In this document: one piece after another, positions 36,826-44,933 of the stretch
Layout of the letters: each line of letters opens with the position of its first letter
Position numbering within the stretch: position 1 is the first letter of the stretch
Assembly: GCF_020177595.1 (NCBI RefSeq)
Contig: NZ_JAHTBL010000005.1
Location: forward strand, 124,001-188,000
DNA: 64,000 nt
Reading direction: 5' to 3'
Source: Cognatishimia sp. MH4019
GTDB taxonomy: Bacteria; Pseudomonadota; Alphaproteobacteria; Rhodobacterales; Rhodobacteraceae
The notes under the pieces: model-generated
The model's database searches: none
Seen by the model: the letters and a program-made list of their open reading frames with translations, nothing else
Told to the model about the DNA's origin: nothing
Position numbers and translations under genes: made by a program

Positions 36826-39087
36826 TCAGCCGCATTTGGAGTGCCCGCAAGAGCCACATGTCATGCAGCCTTCGACCATGCGCATGTCGTATTGACCACA
36901 GGACGGGCAGGCTTTGCCGCGTCCTTCAGTCAGGTTCACGACAGCGGCTTGCGGGTCGGATTTCAGGCCCATGCCTTCGCCTGCGATAAACCCAATCTCG
37001 ATCATATGACGCTCGATCACGCCGCCGATGGCCGCAAGGATCGACGGGATGTATTTACCCTTCATCCAGGCGCCGCCACGGGGATCGAAGACGGCCTTGA
37101 GCTCTTCGACCACGAAAGACACATCGCCCCCGCGCCGGAACACCGCTGAAATCATGCGGGTCAGCGCGACGGTCCAGGCAAAATGCTCCATGTTCTTGGA
37201 GTTGATGAACACCTCAAACGGGCGGCGATGTCCGCCGATGGTCACATCATTGATCGTGATATAGATCGCATGCTCGCTATCGGGCCATTTCAGCTTATAT
37301 GTATTGCCTTCAAGGGCTTGCGGGCGGTCCAGTGGTTCGGCGATATAGACGACATCGGCGCCGGTATCGGCCTCGGGCGCGTCTTCGGAGGCTTCAGACA
37401 CGCTGAGAACAGAGCCCGTGACATCGTTCGGGCGATAGGTCGTGCAGCCTTTGCAGCCCGTGTCCCACGCCTCCATATAGACCTCTTTAAAGGCCTCAAA
37501 ACTGATGTCTTCGGGGCAATTGATCGTCTTCGAGATGGAGCTGTCGATCCATTTCTGCGCTGCGGCCTGCATCTTGACGTGATCGAGCGGAGCGAGAGTT
37601 TGGGCGTTGACGAAATAGTCGGGCAGCTCGGCATCGCCAAATTTCTCGCGCCAGAGTTGGACGGCGTAATCCACCACCTCTTCTTCGGTGCGGGTGCCGT
37701 CTTTTTGTAGAACCTTGCGGGTGTAGGCGTAAGCAAAGACCGGCTCGATTCCCGAGCTGACATTGCCGGCATAAAGACTGATCGTGCCAGTGGGGGCGAT
37801 GGATGTCAGCAGCGCATTGCGAATACCGTGTTCGGCGATGGCCGCGCGCACATCGTCGTCCATCGCTTGCATCGCACCAGAGGCGAGGAACTTGTCCGCG
37901 TCAAAGAGCGGGAAAGCGCCCTTTTCCTTCGCCAGATCAACTGACGCGAGATAAGACGCGCGGGCAATTTGCTTCATCCATGTGTCAGTTTGGGCTGCGG
38001 CTTCATCAGAGCCGTAGCGCAGGCCAACCATCAGAAGCGCGTCGGCCAGCCCGGTGACGCCAAGGCCGATGCGGCGCTTGGCTGCCGCTTCCTGGGCTTG
38101 CGCCTCCAGCGGGAAGCGGCTGGCATCAACAACATTATCCATCATGCGCACGGCGGTCGCGACCAGATCGGTCAGCGCAGCTTCATCCAACTGCGCACCG
38201 TCCTCGAAGGGGTCGCTGACCAGCTTGGCCATGTTGATTGAGCCAAGCAGGCACGCGCCATAGGGCGGCAGGGGCTGCTCGCCACATGGGTTCGTTGCGG
38301 CGATGGTTTCGCAGTAGTTGAGATTGTTCATCGCGTTGATACGGTCGATGAAAATCACGCCCGGCTCGGCATAATCAAAGGTCGAGCGCATGATCTTGTT
38401 CCAAAGATCGCGCGCTTGAACCGTGTGATAGATGGTGCCATCAAATTTGAGGTCCCACGACGCGTCGGCCTTAACGGCGTCCATGAAATCGTCCGTGACA
38501 AGCACCGAAACGTTGAACATCCTTAGGCGGGCCGCGTCGGATTTTGCGGTGATGAAATCCTCAATATCTGGGTGATCGCACCGCATCGTGGCCATCATCG
38601 CACCGCGGCGGGAACCTGCGGACATGATCGTGCGGCACATGGCGTCCCAGACATCCATGAAGCTGAGCGGACCGGACGCGTCTGCCGCCACGCCTTTGAC
38701 GCCCGCGCCTTTCGGGCGGATCGTGCTGAAATCATAGCCGATGCCGCCACCCTGCTGCATGGTCAGCGCGGCCTCTTTCAACATATCGAAAATGCCGCCC
38801 ATGCTGTCGGGGATCGTGCCCATGACAAAGCAGTTGAACAGCGTCACCGAGCGCTCGGTGCCGGCACCTGCGGTGATGCGGCCTGCGGGGAGGTATTTGA
38901 AATCCTCAAGTGCCGCGTAGAACTTATCTTCCCAAACCTGCGGCTCTGCCTCGACCGACGCAAGCGCGCGCGCAATGCGCCGCCAGCTGTCTTCGACTGT
39001 TTGATCAATAGGCGTGCCGTCCGCTTCTTTGAAGCGGTATTTCATGTCCCAGATTTGCTCGGCAATGGGGGCGGTGAAACGGCTCAT
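36826..39087 (-). CDS. nrdJ: Vitamin B12-dependent ribonucleotide reductase (class II)
   Basis: A 753-aa adenosylcobalamin-dependent enzyme that makes deoxyribonucleotides irrespective of oxygen. Visible are LFNCFVMGTIPDSMGG with an active-site cysteine, QQGGGIGYDFSTIRPKG, the catalytic NPCGEQPL (Asn266, Cys268, Glu270) and APTGTISLYAGNVSSGIEP. A C-terminal zinc/redox region CPSCGQYDM...CMTCGSCGHSKCG ends the protein. The ATG at 39087 is preceded by AAAGG and a good promoter. No cobalamin riboswitch fits in the 115-base upstream region shared with the DUF1489 gene. Confidence 0.95.
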   Translation of the reverse strand: MSRFTAPIAEQIWDMKYRFKEADGTPIDQTVEDSWRRIARALASVEAEPQVWEDKFYAALEDFKYLPAGRITAGAGTERSVTLFNCFVMGTIPDSMGGIFDMLKEAALTMQQGGGIGYDFSTIRPKGAGVKGVAADASGPLSFMDVWDAMCRTIMSAGSRRGAMMATMRCDHPDIEDFITAKSDAARLRMFNVSVLVTDDFMDAVKADASWDLKFDGTIYHTVQARDLWNKIMRSTFDYAEPGVIFIDRINAMNNLNYCETIAATNPCGEQPLPPYGACLLGSINMAKLVSDPFEDGAQLDEAALTDLVATAVRMMDNVVDASRFPLEAQAQEAAAKRRIGLGVTGLADALLMVGLRYGSDEAAAQTDTWMKQIARASYLASVDLAKEKGAFPLFDADKFLASGAMQAMDDDVRAAIAEHGIRNALLTSIAPTGTISLYAGNVSSGIEPVFAYAYTRKVLQKDGTRTEEEVVDYAVQLWREKFGDAELPDYFVNAQTLAPLDHVKMQAAAQKWIDSSISKTINCPEDISFEAFKEVYMEAWDTGCKGCTTYRPNDVTGSVLSVSEASEDAPEADTGADVVYIAEPLDRPQALEGNTYKLKWPDSEHAIYITINDVTIGGHRRPFEVFINSKNMEHFAWTVALTRMISAVFRRGGDVSFVVEELKAVFDPRGGAWMKGKYIPSILAAIGGVIERHMIEIGFIAGEGMGLKSDPQAAVVNLTEGRGKACPSCGQYDMRMVEGCMTCGSCGHSKCG

Positions 39088-39120
39088 GGCAGTGACCTTT
39101 GGCAGCGTGGAAGACTGATG

Positions 39121-39149
39121 AGAATAGCGTGTGACTGGCATTCGGTCAA
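39121..39149 (-). promoter_or_regulatory. Sigma70-type promoter of nrdJ
   Basis: On the minus strand TTGACC (39144-39149) and TATTCT (39121-39126) are spaced by exactly 17 bases. The start site would be near 39114, leaving a short leader of about 27 bases before the nrdJ ATG. Confidence 0.6.
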
Positions 39150-39202
39150 CTTGAACCGAGACGCAAAACTGCTACTCTTATACCATCACTGGGGGTGAAT
39201 CT

Positions 39203-39634
39203 GTGGATAAATCCATAAATCTTGTGAAGCTGTGCGTCGGGGCCGAGAAGGTCGAGGATCTGCTGCATTGGCAAAAACAACCGCGCGCCAAGGGGCCGGA
39301 TGGCAAGCCGCGTCATGTCACACGCATGTGGCCCAAGCGCGAGGCGGAAATCCTGAACGGCGGCTCAATTTACTGGGTTTTCAAAGGCGTGATCCTGTGT
39401 CGTCAGCGCATTTTGCGGCTGGACGAGGTCATCGGGCAGGACGGCATTCGGCGCTGCGGCATCGTGCTGGACAAAGAGGTGCACCGCACCGAACACGCGA
39501 TGCGACGGCCCTTCCAAGGGTGGCGGTATCTGACCAATGAGGACGCGCCGAGCGATCTGACCGGCACCCGCGCACGGGAGGAATCACTGCCCGTTGAGCT
39601 GAGCGCTGCCCTGGCCGAAATCGGGGTTCGTTAA
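39203..39634 (+). CDS. DUF1489 family protein
   Basis: A 143-aa cytosolic protein of the DUF1489 family, found in alphaproteobacteria. Family features are the opening INLVKLCVGAEKVEDLLHWQ, the HVTRMWPKR segment, the GGSIYWVFKGVILCRQRIL core and RPFQGWRYLTNEDAPSDL. The start is GTG at 39203 after GGGGGTG. It is divergent from nrdJ and its stop overlaps the convergent hisG by four bases. The function is unknown. Confidence 0.85.
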   Translation: MDKSINLVKLCVGAEKVEDLLHWQKQPRAKGPDGKPRHVTRMWPKREAEILNGGSIYWVFKGVILCRQRILRLDEVIGQDGIRRCGIVLDKEVHRTEHAMRRPFQGWRYLTNEDAPSDLTGTRAREESLPVELSAALAEIGVR

Positions 39635-40323
39635 AGGGCCAGCTTGGCCTTCAGTGCTGTGAGCGCTGTGCGATCTTCATCTGACCACTCTGCCATCCGC
39701 GATTTGAAAAGCGTTGCTTGCGAGCGCAGGATTGGCCCGTCGCTGAGCACTTTGAGGTGGTTCGCGCGCAGGGTTTCACCGGTCGAGGTTATGTCAGCCA
39801 CCGCCTCTGCCGTCAGATTGGCGACGGTGCCTTCGGTCGCACCTTGGCTGTCGACCAGCTGATAATCGGCGACGCCTGCGTCTTTCAAATGTTCACGCAC
39901 AAGCCGGTGATACTTGGTTGCAATCCGCAAGCGGAACCCGTGATCACGCCGGAACGCGGCAGCGACGGCGTCCAGATCATCAAGCGTATCTACATCAACC
40001 CAAGCGCCAGGCACGGCGATAATCAGATCGGCATGACCGAAACCCATCGTGGTCAGTTCCGTCACACGGTCACTCCAGGAGGCCAGCTTTTCGCGCACCA
40101 TATCCGTCCCGGTCACGCCCAGATGGATGCGCCCAGCGGCCAGTTCGCGCGGCACTTCGCCAGCGGAAAGCAACACCAGTTCGACGCCCTCGACACCTTC
40201 AACCGCGCCGGCATATTCGCGGTCTGATCCGGTGCGGCTGAGCATGATGCCACGCTTGCCAAACCACTCAAACGTTTTGTCCATCAAGCGGCCTTTGGAG
40301 GGTACGCCAAGTTTGATCGTCAT
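39631..40323 (-). CDS. hisG: ATP phosphoribosyltransferase catalytic subunit (short form)
   Basis: A 230-aa HisG that catalyses the first step of histidine synthesis (ATP plus PRPP). The short-form N-terminus KLGVPSKGRLMDKTFEWFGKRGI and the PRPP-binding loop DSQGATEGTVANLTAEAVADI are present, and the regulatory C-terminal domain of long HisG is absent. Short forms need HisZ, which is encoded directly upstream with a four-base overlap. Histidine feedback is expected to act through the HisG-HisZ octamer. Confidence 0.95.
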   Translation of the reverse strand: MTIKLGVPSKGRLMDKTFEWFGKRGIMLSRTGSDREYAGAVEGVEGVELVLLSAGEVPRELAAGRIHLGVTGTDMVREKLASWSDRVTELTTMGFGHADLIIAVPGAWVDVDTLDDLDAVAAAFRRDHGFRLRIATKYHRLVREHLKDAGVADYQLVDSQGATEGTVANLTAEAVADITSTGETLRANHLKVLSDGPILRSQATLFKSRMAEWSDEDRTALTALKAKLAL

Positions 40324-41408
40324 GCTGCGCCCTCTGCGATCTCAGCGGCGATGCCGGGGCGGATTACGCCACCGACAGCAGGAATTTCGCGCCCCTGTCC
40401 CAGCACCTGGGTCAGCGCGTCATAGCGACCGCCCGTCGCGACAGGGGGCAGATCGGGGCGCGTTTCGGCATAAAAACCGAAGACGAAGCCATCGTAATAT
40501 TCCAGCGCCGTGCGGCCATAGCTGGCCTCGAATTCGAGGTGATCGACGTCGATACCTTGCTTGGCAAGCGCCTCCAACCGGCGGGCGAGTTTGTCTGCCG
40601 AAGGGCGCAAAGCAGGCATATCAACGGCGATGTCACGCAAGGCGGTCAGTACATTCGGCGTGGTCTCTCGCAGGCTGAGGATCGTGTCGAGCAGCTCGAC
40701 CTCTTCACCCGAAATAGGCGCCAAGGCGGCGTCTTTTTGCAAGGCGCTGATACGCTCGGCGATCTGCACACGGGTGCGCAAGCCAGTTAGAGGGACATCG
40801 CAGGCCATCGGATCGGCGGCCTCCAGCAACGCCTCGCGGGCGGCAGGTTGCGCGCTGCGCCCCCCGAACCGGTCAAGCAAAGCGCGGAACCGGCGCGGTC
40901 GCCAGATATGCCGCAAGAGTGCCGCTTTGCGCCGATCAGAGGTTTTCAGCCCCGTCACGGCGGCTTTCAGGATCCCGATATCACCAGTTGCGGCGCGTAG
41001 GTTGAGCGGGGCCAAGGCTTTGGCGATTAAGGCAAAAACCTCGGCATCGGCGGCCTCTGGCGCGTCGCGGTCAAAGACCTCGTAGCCGACCTGCAAATAC
41101 TCCGACGGCCGCCCGGTGTCTTCTTCCTGACGGCGAAACACCTCTCCCATGTAGGTATAGCGCGCGGGTTCGGCCCCCTCGGCCATATGCATCTGCACAA
41201 CAGGCACGGTGAAGTCGGGGCGCAACATCTGCTCCCCGCGCAGAGGGTCTTGAGTGACATAGGCGCGCGCGCGAATATCCTCCCCATAGAGATCTAGAAG
41301 CGTGCTGGCAGGCTGCAGAATATCGGCCTCCACAACCTCGGCCCCGGCAGCTTTGAAGCCGTCCAGATAACCTGCTGCCGCGCTGCGTATGCTGGCTTTA
41401 CTGGCCAT
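40320..41408 (-). CDS. hisZ: ATP phosphoribosyltransferase regulatory subunit HisZ
   Basis: A 362-aa paralogue of the histidyl-tRNA synthetase catalytic domain that lacks tRNA charging and instead activates short HisG. Class II synthetase motif 2 remnants are visible ([44 protein letters not shown]), and [20 protein letters not shown] replaces the HisA histidine motif. The ATG at 41408 lies inside the 3' end of hisS (11-base overlap). Order hisS-hisZ-hisG places both synthetase paralogues side by side. Confidence 0.93.
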   Translation of the reverse strand: MASKASIRSAAAGYLDGFKAAGAEVVEADILQPASTLLDLYGEDIRARAYVTQDPLRGEQMLRPDFTVPVVQMHMAEGAEPARYTYMGEVFRRQEEDTGRPSEYLQVGYEVFDRDAPEAADAEVFALIAKALAPLNLRAATGDIGILKAAVTGLKTSDRRKAALLRHIWRPRRFRALLDRFGGRSAQPAAREALLEAADPMACDVPLTGLRTRVQIAERISALQKDAALAPISGEEVELLDTILSLRETTPNVLTALRDIAVDMPALRPSADKLARRLEALAKQGIDVDHLEFEASYGRTALEYYDGFVFGFYAETRPDLPPVATGGRYDALTQVLGQGREIPAVGGVIRPGIAAEIAEGAA

Positions 41409-42909
41409 TCGCCTCGCCCTGCTCGTCCAGGATTTCGTGAATTTTCGCAACCAACTGATCGCGCGGCACCTCGAATTGCGAGGGACGCTCCCGCCATTCC
41501 TCAAGCGTTGCATTCTCGGCGATTTGCGCCCCAAGGATCAGGTCTTTGATCTGTACCTTGCCGTTTGCTTTTTCATCGGCCCCTTCGATGACAGCAACGG
41601 GCGATCCACGACGATCCGCATATTTCAGCTGGTTGCCGAAGTTCTTGGGATTGCCCAGATAGACCTCGGCCCGGATGCCGGCCTGACGCAGTTCGGCGAC
41701 CATGCTTTGGTAATCCGCCATGCGGTCGCGATCCATAACGGTGACGACGACGGGGCCTTGGGCGGCTTTCTCAAGACGGCCCTTTGCATCAAGCGCCGCC
41801 AAGAGCCGGTCAACGCCAATCGAGACGCCTGTGGCCGGCACCGTCTGGCCCGTAAAGCGCTTGACCAGATCGTCATAGCGGCCGCCCCCCGCGACGGAGC
41901 CGAACTGCCGTTTGCGGCCCTTCTCGTCGAGGATTTCAAAGGTCAACTCGGCCTCGTAGACGGGACCGGTATAGTAGCCAAGGCCGCGCACGACGGAAGG
42001 ATCAAGCTCAATCCGGTCAGGGCCGTAGCCTTGGGCGTCCAGCAGGGCTGCGATCTCTTCAAGCTCGGCGACGCCTTCGATGCCCATGTCAGAGCCTTGC
42101 ACAAGTTCACGCAGGCGGGCGACGGTTTCGGCCCCGGTCGCACGTTTGGCTTCCATGAAGCCGATCACGACCTCGGCCTGATCGGCATTCAGCCCAGCGC
42201 CTTTGGTGAAATCGCCGCTTTCGTCTTCGCGTCCCTCGCCCAGAAGCGCGCGGACGCCGTCCAGACCCAGACGGTCCAGCTTGTCGATGGCGCGCAGAAC
42301 GATGCCGCGCTCAGCCTCGAACTTGGCGGGATCGGATGGGTCCAGGACACCTGCCACCTCCATCACACCGTTTAGCACTTTGCGGTTGTTGACGCGCACG
42401 ATGTAATCGCCGCGCTCAATGCCGACGGCTTCGAGCGTATCGCTGAGCATCGCGCAGATCTCGGCATCCGAGGCGACAGAGCCGGAGCCAACCGTATCCG
42501 CATCGCATTGATAAAACTGACGAAACCGGCCCGGGCCGGGCTTCTCGTTGCGCCAAACGGGCCCCATTGTGTAGCGGCGATAGGGCGTGGGCAGGTCATT
42601 GCGGTGCTGGGCGAAGACGCGGGCGAGCGGCGCGGTCATGTCATAGCGCAGGGCCAACCAGTCGCCGTCATCTTCTTCCTGCCACGCAAAAACGCCCTCG
42701 TTCGGGCGATCCACGTCGGGCAGAAATTTACCCAGCGCCTCGACCGTCTCAACCGCACTCGTTTCCAGCGCATCAAAGCCATAGCGATGATAGACCTCGG
42801 CAATCTGGATCAGCATTTCGGCGCGCGCTGTGACCTCTGCGCCGAAATAGTCGCGAAAGCCTTTGGGCGTCTGCGCCTTGGGGCGCGGCTGTTTCTTTTG
42901 TTTGGCCAT
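41398..42909 (-). CDS. hisS: Histidine--tRNA ligase
   Basis: A 503-aa class II synthetase. [20 protein letters not shown] is the N-terminus, motif 2 lies in [32 protein letters not shown], the histidine-A motif region reads [15 protein letters not shown], and motif 3 is [17 protein letters not shown]. The anticodon-binding domain covers about 400-490. The protein is longer than the usual 420-450 because of a helical insert after residue 190, typical of alphaproteobacteria. It is divergent from slyX. Confidence 0.95.
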   Translation of the reverse strand: MAKQKKQPRPKAQTPKGFRDYFGAEVTARAEMLIQIAEVYHRYGFDALETSAVETVEALGKFLPDVDRPNEGVFAWQEEDDGDWLALRYDMTAPLARVFAQHRNDLPTPYRRYTMGPVWRNEKPGPGRFRQFYQCDADTVGSGSVASDAEICAMLSDTLEAVGIERGDYIVRVNNRKVLNGVMEVAGVLDPSDPAKFEAERGIVLRAIDKLDRLGLDGVRALLGEGREDESGDFTKGAGLNADQAEVVIGFMEAKRATGAETVARLRELVQGSDMGIEGVAELEEIAALLDAQGYGPDRIELDPSVVRGLGYYTGPVYEAELTFEILDEKGRKRQFGSVAGGGRYDDLVKRFTGQTVPATGVSIGVDRLLAALDAKGRLEKAAQGPVVVTVMDRDRMADYQSMVAELRQAGIRAEVYLGNPKNFGNQLKYADRRGSPVAVIEGADEKANGKVQIKDLILGAQIAENATLEEWRERPSQFEVPRDQLVAKIHEILDEQGEANGQ

Positions 42910-43027
42910 CGGTGTCTCTCAAGGGCTGGCGTTTGGCGCGACGCTTACCGCGCCCGCGCGCGCGGGGCAAGTTGAGCCGGGACGCGCGATATGCAATGAG
43001 GACCCCAACGCCACAAAGGACACCGCC

Positions 43028-43225
43028 ATGAGTATCGCGCTGGAAGAAACCGTCGCCCATCTGACCCGTGTGGTCGAAGAGCTGTCTGACGTGGTCGCGC
43101 GACAAGAGACAGAGATCGCTTTGCTGAAACGACGTCTGCAAATGGTAATGGAGCGCGAGGCGGAGCGGGAGTTCAGCGAAGGTGGCACTGTGCCGCTCGC
43201 GGATCAGAAACCACCGCATTACTAG
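43028..43225 (+). CDS. slyX: SlyX family protein
   Basis: A 65-aa, almost wholly coiled-coil protein (residues 5-48, LEETVAHLTRVVEELSDVVA onward) ending with the family signature PPHY. It lies 118 bases from divergent hisS. The stop at 43225 is followed within ten bases by a perfect terminator hairpin. SlyX function is not established in any organism. Confidence 0.85.
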   Translation: MSIALEETVAHLTRVVEELSDVVARQETEIALLKRRLQMVMEREAEREFSEGGTVPLADQKPPHY

Positions 43226-43235
43226 GGGTGGGGCG

Positions 43236-43278
43236 AAAACTCTTTAGAAGAGTTTTTGGGTAAGTTTGCGGAAAACTT
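43236..43278 (+). terminator. Double-hairpin terminator of slyX
   Basis: AAAACTCTT/AAGAGTTTT (43236-43256) is a perfect nine-base stem with loop TAG and a following T. After GGGT a second stem AAGTTT/AAACTT (43262-43278) precedes TT. It matches the layout at 7276-7322 and 13579-13617. Confidence 0.75.
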
Positions 43279-43299
43279 TTCAGCCTTGGGCACTGTCGT

Positions 43300-43386
43300 G
43301 CCCGCCCCGGACCTGATCCGGGGCCTCTCGGGTTGGGGTTGCGCAACAGTGGCAGCGGGGTCCCGGATCAGGTCCGGGACGGGGGG
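43300..43386. repeat. Nested palindromic intergenic repeat, copy 2
   Basis: Two arms, 43300-43325 and 43359-43386, are near-complementary. Each contains its own hairpin (GCCCCGGA/TCCGGGGC and GTCCCGGA/TCCGGGAC). Spacing and order are as in copy 1, with scattered substitutions that largely preserve the stems. Confidence 0.65.
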
Positions 43387-43442
43387 AGCCTTGCTCACAC
43401 CGCCGTTACCAAAATCACGCAATACCCCGTCACGGACCCGTG

Positions 43443-43579
43443 ATGTGCGTTCGCGCACATACGCCAAGATCACCGTGCGCGTTTTCAGGTCCACTGTGGA
43501 ATGCCATTTGTCTGTCATCGGAAGCGCAAACTTCCAAACACACACAACGCAAACACAACACACACAAAGGACTACCAAA
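43443..43579 (+). promoter_or_regulatory. Conserved structured leader of small secreted protein gene, copy 2
   Basis: The first hairpin is ATGTGCG-TTCG-CGCACAT (43443-43460), here with a UUCG tetraloop instead of UUUG. The second stem-loop GGAAG...CTTCC is at 43520-43535, followed by the A/C-rich tract and AAAGGA. Bases 43453-43574 are identical to copy 1. The promoter was not located. Confidence 0.5.
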
Positions 43580-43831
43580 ATGAAATTCGCTCTTATCTCC
43601 GCACTCGTCGTCGCTGCCGCTCCGGCTTTCGCTGACATCACCTCACCTGCTGAAGCCAATGCACAGCACGGGTTTGAGACCAGCTTCGTGGCCTCGAACG
43701 ATCTGGGCAAAACCTCCCCCGCTGAGATCGCCGGTGAAGGTACCGTCGGCAATGACGTGATCTCCACCCAAAACGTCGACGTGTCGGCAAAGCTGGGCGT
43801 CACATCGCCTGCAGAGTTGGCAGCCCGCTAA
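43580..43831 (+). CDS. Small secreted/periplasmic protein with TSPAE repeats, copy 2
   Basis: An 83-aa paralogue of the product at 13925-14176. The signal peptide (1-18) is identical. The mature chain carries three TSPAE motifs (residues 21-25, 45-49, 75-79), all intact here because residue 77 is Pro. Relative to copy 1 it has Ile20 and Pro77 as the only residue changes against 14 silent codon changes. It has its own leader and terminator, so it is transcribed independently of slyX. The family and function are unknown to me. Confidence 0.8.
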   Translation: MKFALISALVVAAAPAFADITSPAEANAQHGFETSFVASNDLGKTSPAEIAGEGTVGNDVISTQNVDVSAKLGVTSPAELAAR

Positions 43832-43860
43832 GACCTAACGCCCGCCTCTCCTGAGCGAAA

Positions 43861-43897
43861 CGGCTCTCAAGGTTCCTCCCGCCTTGAGGGCCGTTTT
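43861..43897 (+). terminator. Rho-independent terminator after small secreted protein gene, copy 2
   Basis: The 12-bp stem CGGCTCTCAAGG/CCTTGAGGGCCG with TTTT is identical to the one at 14201-14237. It stands four bases before the stop of the convergent lipoprotein gene. Confidence 0.85.
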
Positions 43898-43901
43898 CGT
43901 T

Positions 43902-44855
43902 TCAGCGTTCTTTCAAATCCTTGGCCAGCACCTGGCCATCATGAAGCAGCATATCCGCCCAACGTGGATTGCCGAGGAAACGTTCGTATACGCTGACAAA
44001 CACGGTATTTTTGTCCAGCGCAGCACGGCGGCGGTCAGAACAGGGCGTCTCGCGGCCCACGCGACAGACGCGAGATTTCAGCTTTTCATACGCAGTATCG
44101 GTTTCCGTAAAGGCCAGATCACGGTTTGAGCGATCGTAGCGGACGGCCTCATGCGTTTCTGTCTCGCCAAAAATGGCGAGGGCGGCGGTAAACTGGCGCG
44201 CGCAATTGTCCTTGAAGCCAGTCACGAAATGGGTCCGCAACCCGGTGCTTGACGGGTTCGTGTCATAGAGCCGATAGCCGCGACCTCGCTCGGGATAGCG
44301 CGCAACCTCGGTGCCCAGATCAGCGCCGCGCAGCCCGCAGACCCGGGCCAGAGTGCCATAGGGCAACAACGTCCCGCGCGGGACTTCTGGTATCGCATCG
44401 GCAGCCGCAGCATCCGGCGCGGCATTCGGCGTTTGCGGCAGGGCGGCGCGGAACAAACCGCCCAAACCGCGACCGGGCGCGGCCTCTGCCGCAGGTTCTA
44501 CAGCTGCGATTTCGGTGTCTTCGGGATTGGCCGGAGTTGCTTCGACCGTCTGAACGGTTTCGTCTGTCGGTGCCTCCGCCATCTCTGGATCAGACGGACC
44601 GCCCCGCAACCGGCGCAAGAACCCGAACGGACCCTGGGCTGTGGTGGGGGCTGTGGCGACAGCGCTTTCCCCTTCCGCCTCCGGCTCCATGATTGTGCTG
44701 AGCAAACCGCCTTCGGACAAAGGTTCCTCGGTGCTCACGGCTTCGACCGACGCGGTTTCGGGATCAACCTCGACATCATTGATGTTCGGCAAATCCTCAA
44801 GCGCCGGGCCACAGGCCAACAGACCCATGCACAGGATGATCGACAAATAGCGCAA
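43902..44855 (-). CDS. Hypothetical lipoprotein
   Basis: A 317-aa predicted lipoprotein. The N-terminus LRYLSIILCMGLLAC ends in a lipobox (LLAC), so the mature protein would start at Cys. Residues 20-170 are acidic, Glu/Ala/Pro/Thr-rich and probably disordered (for example SVEAVSTEEPLSEGG). Residues 175-317 form a compact C-terminal domain with several cysteines (LARVCGLRG, DNCARQF, SRVCRVGRETPCSD). The start is taken as TTG at 44855 because GGGGGGAG lies seven bases upstream and the lipobox is then in the normal position. I do not recognise a named family. Confidence 0.65.
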   Translation of the reverse strand: MRYLSIILCMGLLACGPALEDLPNINDVEVDPETASVEAVSTEEPLSEGGLLSTIMEPEAEGESAVATAPTTAQGPFGFLRRLRGGPSDPEMAEAPTDETVQTVEATPANPEDTEIAAVEPAAEAAPGRGLGGLFRAALPQTPNAAPDAAAADAIPEVPRGTLLPYGTLARVCGLRGADLGTEVARYPERGRGYRLYDTNPSSTGLRTHFVTGFKDNCARQFTAALAIFGETETHEAVRYDRSNRDLAFTETDTAYEKLKSRVCRVGRETPCSDRRRAALDKNTVFVSVYERFLGNPRWADMLLHDGQVLAKDLKER

Positions 44856-44933
44856 GAAATCTCCCCCCAGAGATGATCCAGCGCTTTTAGCGAGTGCGCG
44901 CGTCTGGATCAAGCACGGGCAGCGCGGGTCCGC

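Larger units (their letters stand above)
43226..43897 (+). repeat. Duplicated small-secreted-protein locus, copy 2
   Basis: This 672-bp block is the counterpart of 13571-14237 in the same orientation. It starts immediately after slyX, so its leading hairpin serves as the slyX terminator; this suggests that this site is the original and the other the derived copy. The 354 bases from 43226 to 43579 hold no gene, only the hairpins, the nested palindrome and the conserved leader listed separately. Confidence 0.9.
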
